Origin: Wandonia sp964447015
Lineage (GTDB): Bacteria; Bacteroidota; Bacteroidia; Flavobacteriales_D; Crocinitomicaceae
Assembly: GCA_964447015.1 (NCBI GenBank)
Contig: CAYUQU010000126.1
Coordinates: forward strand, 1 to 7,432
Reading direction: 5' to 3'
DNA: 7,432 nucleotides
In this document: one piece after another, positions 6,207-7,432 of the stretch
Numbering within the stretch: position 1 is the first letter of the stretch
Layout: each line of letters begins with the position of its first letter
Notes under the pieces: model-generated
Told to the model about the DNA's origin: nothing
Databases searched by the model: none
Seen by the model: the letters and a program-made list of their open reading frames with translations, nothing else
Made by a program: the position numbers and the translations under genes

Positions 6207-7432
6207 TGTCGCATGAAATTGTAGTAGGACTAGATATTGGAACAACAAAGATTGCGTGCTTTGTTGGTCGTAAGACGGAACATGGGAAAATTGAAATTCT
6301 TTCTATGGGTCGAAGCGAATCACTTGGAGTGAAACGTGGTGTAGTATCCAACATTGAACAAACAGTTCAGTCTATTGTTGCTGCCGTAAGTGAAGCTCAA
6401 GAAAGAGTTGAAGGAAGCCTTGAAATTAATGTGGTGAATGTGGGTATTGCAGGACAGCACATCAAGAGCTTACAGCACCGTGGAATTTTGACGCGTAAAT
6501 CCAATGAGGAGGAAATTTCTCAGCTGGACATCGATGCGTTGATTGATGATATGTACAAGCTGGTAATGGAGCCAGGTGAAGAAATTATTCACGTGCTTCC
6601 TCAAGAATATATTGTTGACGGAGATCAAGGAATTAAAAATCCGATTGGTATTTCTGGTGTGCGTTTGGAAGCAAATTTCCACATCATCACAGGACGTATT
6701 TCGGCAGCGAAAAATATTCAGAAGTGTGTAGATAAGGCAGGGCTGACTGTTGATGAAATGATTCTTGAACCTCTAGCTTCATCTGAGGCAGTTCTTTCTG
6801 ATGAAGAGAAAGAAGCTGGAGTGGTGTTGGTTGATATAGGTGGTGGAACTACAGACGTTGCGATTTTCCATGAAGGAATTATTCGCCACACAGCCGTAAT
6901 TCCATTTGGAGGTAACGTAATCACTGAAGACATCAAAGAAGGCTGTACGATTATGAAACGTCAGGCTGAGATGTTGAAACAAAAGTTCGGTTCGGCATTG
7001 GCGAGCGAAAGTCAGGATAACGAGATTGTTTGTATTCCAGGACTTAGAGGTCGTGATCCGAAAGAAATTTCAGTGAAGAATTTAGCAAGTATCATTCAAG
7101 CTAGAATGGAAGAAATCATAGAGCACGTGCACTATGAAATTCGAAATTCTGGATATGAGAAGAAATTAATAGGTGGAATCGTAGTGACAGGTGGTGGTTC
7201 GCAATTGAAGCACGTAACACAATTGTTCGAATACATCACGGGAATGGATTCTCGTGTGGGTTATCCGAACGAGCACCTTGCACCTTCAGCGACTGTGGAG
7301 AACCTTACAAGTCCGATTTATGCTACAGGTATAGGACTTGTAATTAAAGGATTCCAAAAAATGGAGCGCGAGTCATTGACACATGCTTCAAGTAATGTAA
7401 AGACACATTCAAAGCGAACAAAGGGAAGCTTT
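6206..7432 (+). CDS. ftsA: Cell division protein FtsA (3' partial)
   Basis: FtsA is an actin-family protein that binds ATP, recruits FtsZ to the membrane and links it to the divisome. The frame starts at the ATG at 6206, which shares one base with the ftsQ stop (TAATG), and stays open for 409 codons to the window end without a stop. Actin-fold motifs are phosphate-1 LDIGTTKIACFVG (from 9), the FtsA-specific 1C subdomain at about 80-165 (including VGIAGQHIKS and HVLPQEYIVDG), phosphate-2 VDIGGGTTDVAIF (from 209) and the adenosine motif GGIVVTGGGSQL (from 323). The actin-like core is complete by about residue 385 (SPIYATGIGLV). The visible tail from about 392 is rich in Ser, Thr, Lys and His. 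The C-terminal amphipathic membrane-binding helix expected for FtsA is not in the window. FtsZ would be expected next. Confidence 0.97.
   Translation, partial: MSHEIVVGLDIGTTKIACFVGRKTEHGKIEILSMGRSESLGVKRGVVSNIEQTVQSIVAAVSEAQERVEGSLEINVVNVGIAGQHIKSLQHRGILTRKSNEEEISQLDIDALIDDMYKLVMEPGEEIIHVLPQEYIVDGDQGIKNPIGISGVRLEANFHIITGRISAAKNIQKCVDKAGLTVDEMILEPLASSEAVLSDEEKEAGVVLVDIGGGTTDVAIFHEGIIRHTAVIPFGGNVITEDIKEGCTIMKRQAEMLKQKFGSALASESQDNEIVCIPGLRGRDPKEISVKNLASIIQARMEEIIEHVHYEIRNSGYEKKLIGGIVVTGGGSQLKHVTQLFEYITGMDSRVGYPNEHLAPSATVENLTSPIYATGIGLVIKGFQKMERESLTHASSNVKTHSKRTKGSF

Noticed and set aside
5309..6982. Antisense open frames opposite the end of murC, ftsQ and ftsA
   Set aside because: All lie opposite confidently called genes. 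None has a plausible promoter, spacing or family motif.

Overview
The window is a stretch of a division and cell-wall (dcw) cluster. All genes lie on the + strand with almost no intergenic DNA. The order is murD (5' end cut off by the window), a small uncharacterised gene, ftsW, murG, murC, ftsQ and ftsA (3' end cut off by the window). The organism is most likely a member of the Bacteroidota, probably Flavobacteriales-like. The reasons are the murD-ftsW-murG-murC-ftsQ-ftsA order with no murB or ddl between murC and ftsQ, a short divergent FtsQ ending in a QVVCTK-type tail, Bacteroidota-style protein variants (GGSLGA in MurG, FQTSDFAK in FtsW), an AT-rich sequence, and the lack of clear Shine-Dalgarno sites before the starts. 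This assignment rests on recognition of protein features and not on a database search.

Layout: 1-1319 murD; 1339-1809 small gene of 156 codons; 1810-2964 ftsW; 2957-4066 murG; 4057-5409 murC; 5406-6206 ftsQ; 6206-7432 ftsA, still open at the window edge. The only non-coding gap is 19 bases between murD and the small gene. The other junctions abut (small gene/ftsW) or overlap by 8, 10, 4 and 1 bases, so the cluster looks like one transcript with coupled translation. No promoter, terminator, tRNA, rRNA, insertion sequence, CRISPR array or long repeat was seen.

Together the genes cover the late cytoplasmic and membrane steps of peptidoglycan synthesis. MurC adds L-Ala and MurD adds D-Glu to the UDP-MurNAc precursor. 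MurG converts lipid I to lipid II, and FtsW polymerises lipid II at the septum. FtsQ and FtsA belong to the divisome, and FtsA normally tethers FtsZ to the membrane.

The one unexpected element is the small gene at 1339-1809. Hand alignment suggests that its product is a free-standing, strongly diverged copy of the C-terminal (D-Glu-binding) domain of MurD, the protein encoded directly upstream. Its hydrophobic pattern matches MurD over a 63-residue stretch without gaps, but nearly all MurD ligand-binding residues are gone. It looks like a non-catalytic MurD-domain protein kept in frame inside the dcw operon, and it is the best candidate here for something undescribed.
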